Source: Moniliophthora roreri (lineage: Eukaryota; Basidiomycota; Agaricomycetes; Agaricales; Marasmiaceae). From it: a DNA stretch of 64,000 nucleotides. Made by a program: the position numbers and the translations under genes. This document shows, piece after piece, positions 59,256 to 64,000 of this stretch (position 1 is its first letter; every line of letters begins with the position of its first letter). The DNA lies in the NCBI GenBank assembly GCA_001466705.2, contig LATX02000013.1, positions 186,001-250,000 on the forward strand, read 5' to 3'. The notes beneath the pieces were generated by a model. It worked only from the letters and a program-made list of their open reading frames with translations, did no database searches and was not told where the DNA came from.

Positions 59256-60136
59256 CTAGCGGTCTTCTCGATAATTGTTAATAACGCAACCATTGTAAGT
59301 GTAGAAAGTATTGTGCTGGTTTCCTTGAGAAGGACCATGTACCCCAGAAAAATGTGGTTCAGAGGAATAAGTAAACGGTTGTGCGCTGCGATCGTCATGA
59401 TCTCGACGTGCAGGTCCTGGTGGTGGGGAAGATTGGTTAGTTGGAGTCCGCTGTGTGGGGGGCGCCGCCGCGAACGTGGATGGATCAAGGACTGCGGATT
59501 CCGTTCGGTTTGGCTGGAAGCGAACCAACCATTGCTGTAAAGGAGCCAGCAGTAGCTGGAAGGAATCCAATAATTTGGAGAAGCGAAGCAGTGAGCGATC
59601 CAAGGAGTTATCGCGCTATGTGTGACCCTGATGAGACGATAACCTGTCAGAACGAATGAAAAGCATACTGAAAAATGATCCTTGACGTTCTGGAGGTCTT
59701 GTCTAAAGACCCGCATCCTCACATCGAACTGATTTTCATCAATCGGGCCATTTGTGAATGCAAGAATGCCGTCTATGATTCTACGGAAGATTCAACTCAA
59801 CCAACACCCAAAGAAGACATCGCATAGTCACGCACCCTCTCAGCTCACTCTGCACAGAACGTGTCTCTTCTTCCGTCATCCCTTTGACTTTCTCCTGGAC
59901 AGTACCCGCTACAGCGATAGCTTCTAGGGCGAGGCATATGAGCTCTTCTGCTCTGCTGGGTGCATTCTAGAGAGCTCGTCAGCAAACGTAGAGGTAGTTG
60001 AAGGCAATTAACGTGCCCGAGCTTCCGTGTAGGCTTTCGAGGCCAAATCTAGAAGTGACGGCACGTGATCAGAAGTATCGCTCCGATAACCTGGACTGGT
60101 ATTCGTGTCCCTCAAGCTGGCCGATGAATTGGACAT
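59256..60136 (-). CDS. small helical protein with C-terminal Asn/Tyr-rich tail, copy 2
   Basis: Paralog of the gene at 56700 with the same introns. MSNSSASLRDTNTSP, DLASKAYTEAR, NAPSRAEELICLALEAIAVA then KGMTEEETRSVQSELRG, IIDGILAFTNGPIDENQFDV then RMRVFRQDLQNVKDHF, and DRSLLRFSKLLDSFQLLLAP then LQQWLVRFQPNRTESAV. A Pro/Ser/Thr linker follows, then the end HNTFYTYNGCVINNYREDR. One intron uses a GC donor (GAAGCTCGG then GCACGT). The strong conservation of the helical part against the freely varying linker shows purifying selection on the domain. Function not assigned. Confidence 0.65.
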
Positions 60137-61560
60137 TGCGAAAGGTCTTCAGATGATTTGGAGATTGGTTGTACCAACGATACCTTCAAAATGGTGTGCC
60201 ATCCTGGCTTTAAGTGGGTTTCGAAGAGTAGTCCGGAGATGAAATCAAATCACAAAACACTCATGTTGAACTTGCCGCAGTAGGGCATCAGGGTCCCTTT
60301 TACAGCTGGGCGTGCACAGGCGTGCGCTGAGTGGAAGATCATCCATCGAGTTTTTTATGGAACATTTCCATGTAAGGAACACAGCATTACCATATATATC
60401 TACAACCTGCGTCTGAAACCGTAAAAATCTGAAAAAAAACTTGATGGATGATTTTTTCCAATGACCACAATCGTAACTATTCAAAGGCGCACAGAGGACA
60501 TTTTATCTAGACCAGAAACTACCCAAGCTCTACTATACTGTTCAGATGGCCCAGATTGCATCCTGTATTTCAACTGGTGCGGCTGGTTCTTCTCAATCGT
60601 GTCTATGGTTTGCCCGCTAATGAGCACCAGTCCAAAATATTGGTCAATCATCATCTGCCCGCCGAGTCAAGCAAGAGAGATATTATAACTTATCGACAGC
60701 ATCTTAATGGCTTGTGGTACGAAACCCGCAACGAAAGATCTTGACTCACGAACAAGGTACTCGGCCCCCTTATGCTGGTTATCGGCCATGATAGCATTTC
60801 AGTACCCAACATAAAGACGAATTAGGCTGCGATCTGTCCCGTATTCAATTTGACGATCATAATTTCATCGCGGCCGTTTTTGCCCCAGTGAATCACCGCA
60901 AAGTTTATGCTGAATTTCCCCAACCTCTGGCAGATTTGCTCTGCTTGGATGGAAGAATTACTGTCTGGTGGGCACGGTATCCAATCGATGGTTAAATCAA
61001 CCAAAGCAGACGCAATTTTATGGCCCTTTTATTCGCCTTCTCTACTATTGGCGCTGGGTCCTGTGCAAGATGTTTGCAAGATTGGAGTCGGGAGTACTAA
61101 CGTCCGCTCCTCACTTGCTGACATTGCACCAACGTGTGTCTTCACTTTCCTGCTCTCTTCGGAGGTTCTCGGCTAATCTGGTTGTACACTTAACGCTTCT
61201 ATATTACACGAGAATACAAGTGAATGGCCAAACCCTGCCTTTTCATTGTCAAATGGCGTGTTTCCTGGACGATCTATGAATTTTCGTTGGCCTTTCGTCC
61301 CCAGCTGATATCGTCTGGCCGTGATCGGCCCCAAGTTTCACTAGGCGCAATAACATGGAGTGGTCCAGTGAGTCAAGTACAAGGCAAGTACAAACGGCAT
61401 GCCCCCTCGAACTAAGCGATATCCGACTGAAAATCTCCCATATTGGTCTTAATATGTGAACTATGTGACAACGCCCTGAGCGAACCTATAAGTGGTCCGT
61501 TATAGCCTATCATTATATTACTTTCAAGTGATTCATGCTGCATTGACCACTGCAACATCA
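60137..61560. other. 1.4-kb gene-free stretch
   Basis: No recognisable gene on either strand. Short frames only. Confidence 0.3.

Positions 61561-64000
<2,440 letters not shown>

Overview
This window is nuclear DNA of a filamentous fungus, most likely a mushroom-forming basidiomycete (Agaricomycetes). The evidence is dense short introns (about 50-110 nt, GT-AG with a few GC-AG), Zn(II)2Cys6 regulators, a fungal siderophore transporter, an FuA-like glutathione transferase, the Agaricomycete-type multi-membrane-span family, a NACHT protein and tyrosine-kinase-like kinases. I saw no rRNA, tRNA or CRISPR. All exon boundaries were spliced by eye from reading frame and family conservation.

Left part (1-17.9 kb), mostly single-copy genes: a DUF202 membrane protein (5' end outside the window), a Cys-rich secreted-protein gene with two in-frame stops, a siderophore-iron transporter, a mariner-like MITE, a DHA1/QDR-type MFS exporter, the nuclear exosome nuclease RRP6, a single-span membrane protein, a secreted PEBP protein, a glutathione transferase and a Zn2Cys6 regulator with a Cys-rich tail. 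A small decayed relative of the next region's genes sits at 15.0-15.3 kb.

Middle part (20-37.6 kb), a fast-evolving accessory island: a kinase gene whose C-lobe runs in one open frame into two AT-hooks and then a perfect Zn2Cys6 cluster; two tandemly duplicated genes of a family I cannot name (25.5-27.7 and 29.9-32.1 kb); a NACHT NLR-like receptor (32.8-35.4 kb); and a decayed second kinase copy (36.1-37.6 kb). The NLR and the duplicated genes share a short N-terminal Asn-rich motif, NNV-x-x-GDQ-x-N. The content resembles a fungal NLR/allorecognition neighbourhood. Reading the shared motif as a signalling tag is inference.

Right part (39-63.5 kb): a multi-span membrane protein, a purine-strand minisatellite, a single-span protein, a decayed HNH-nuclease gene head-to-head with electron-transfer flavoprotein beta, a large RING-H2 E3 ligase, a purine permease (NAT/NCS2) whose last codons run into a fragment of UDP-glucose pyrophosphorylase, two paralogous small helical proteins ending in an Asn/Tyr-rich tail, and a Baeyer-Villiger-type flavin monooxygenase.
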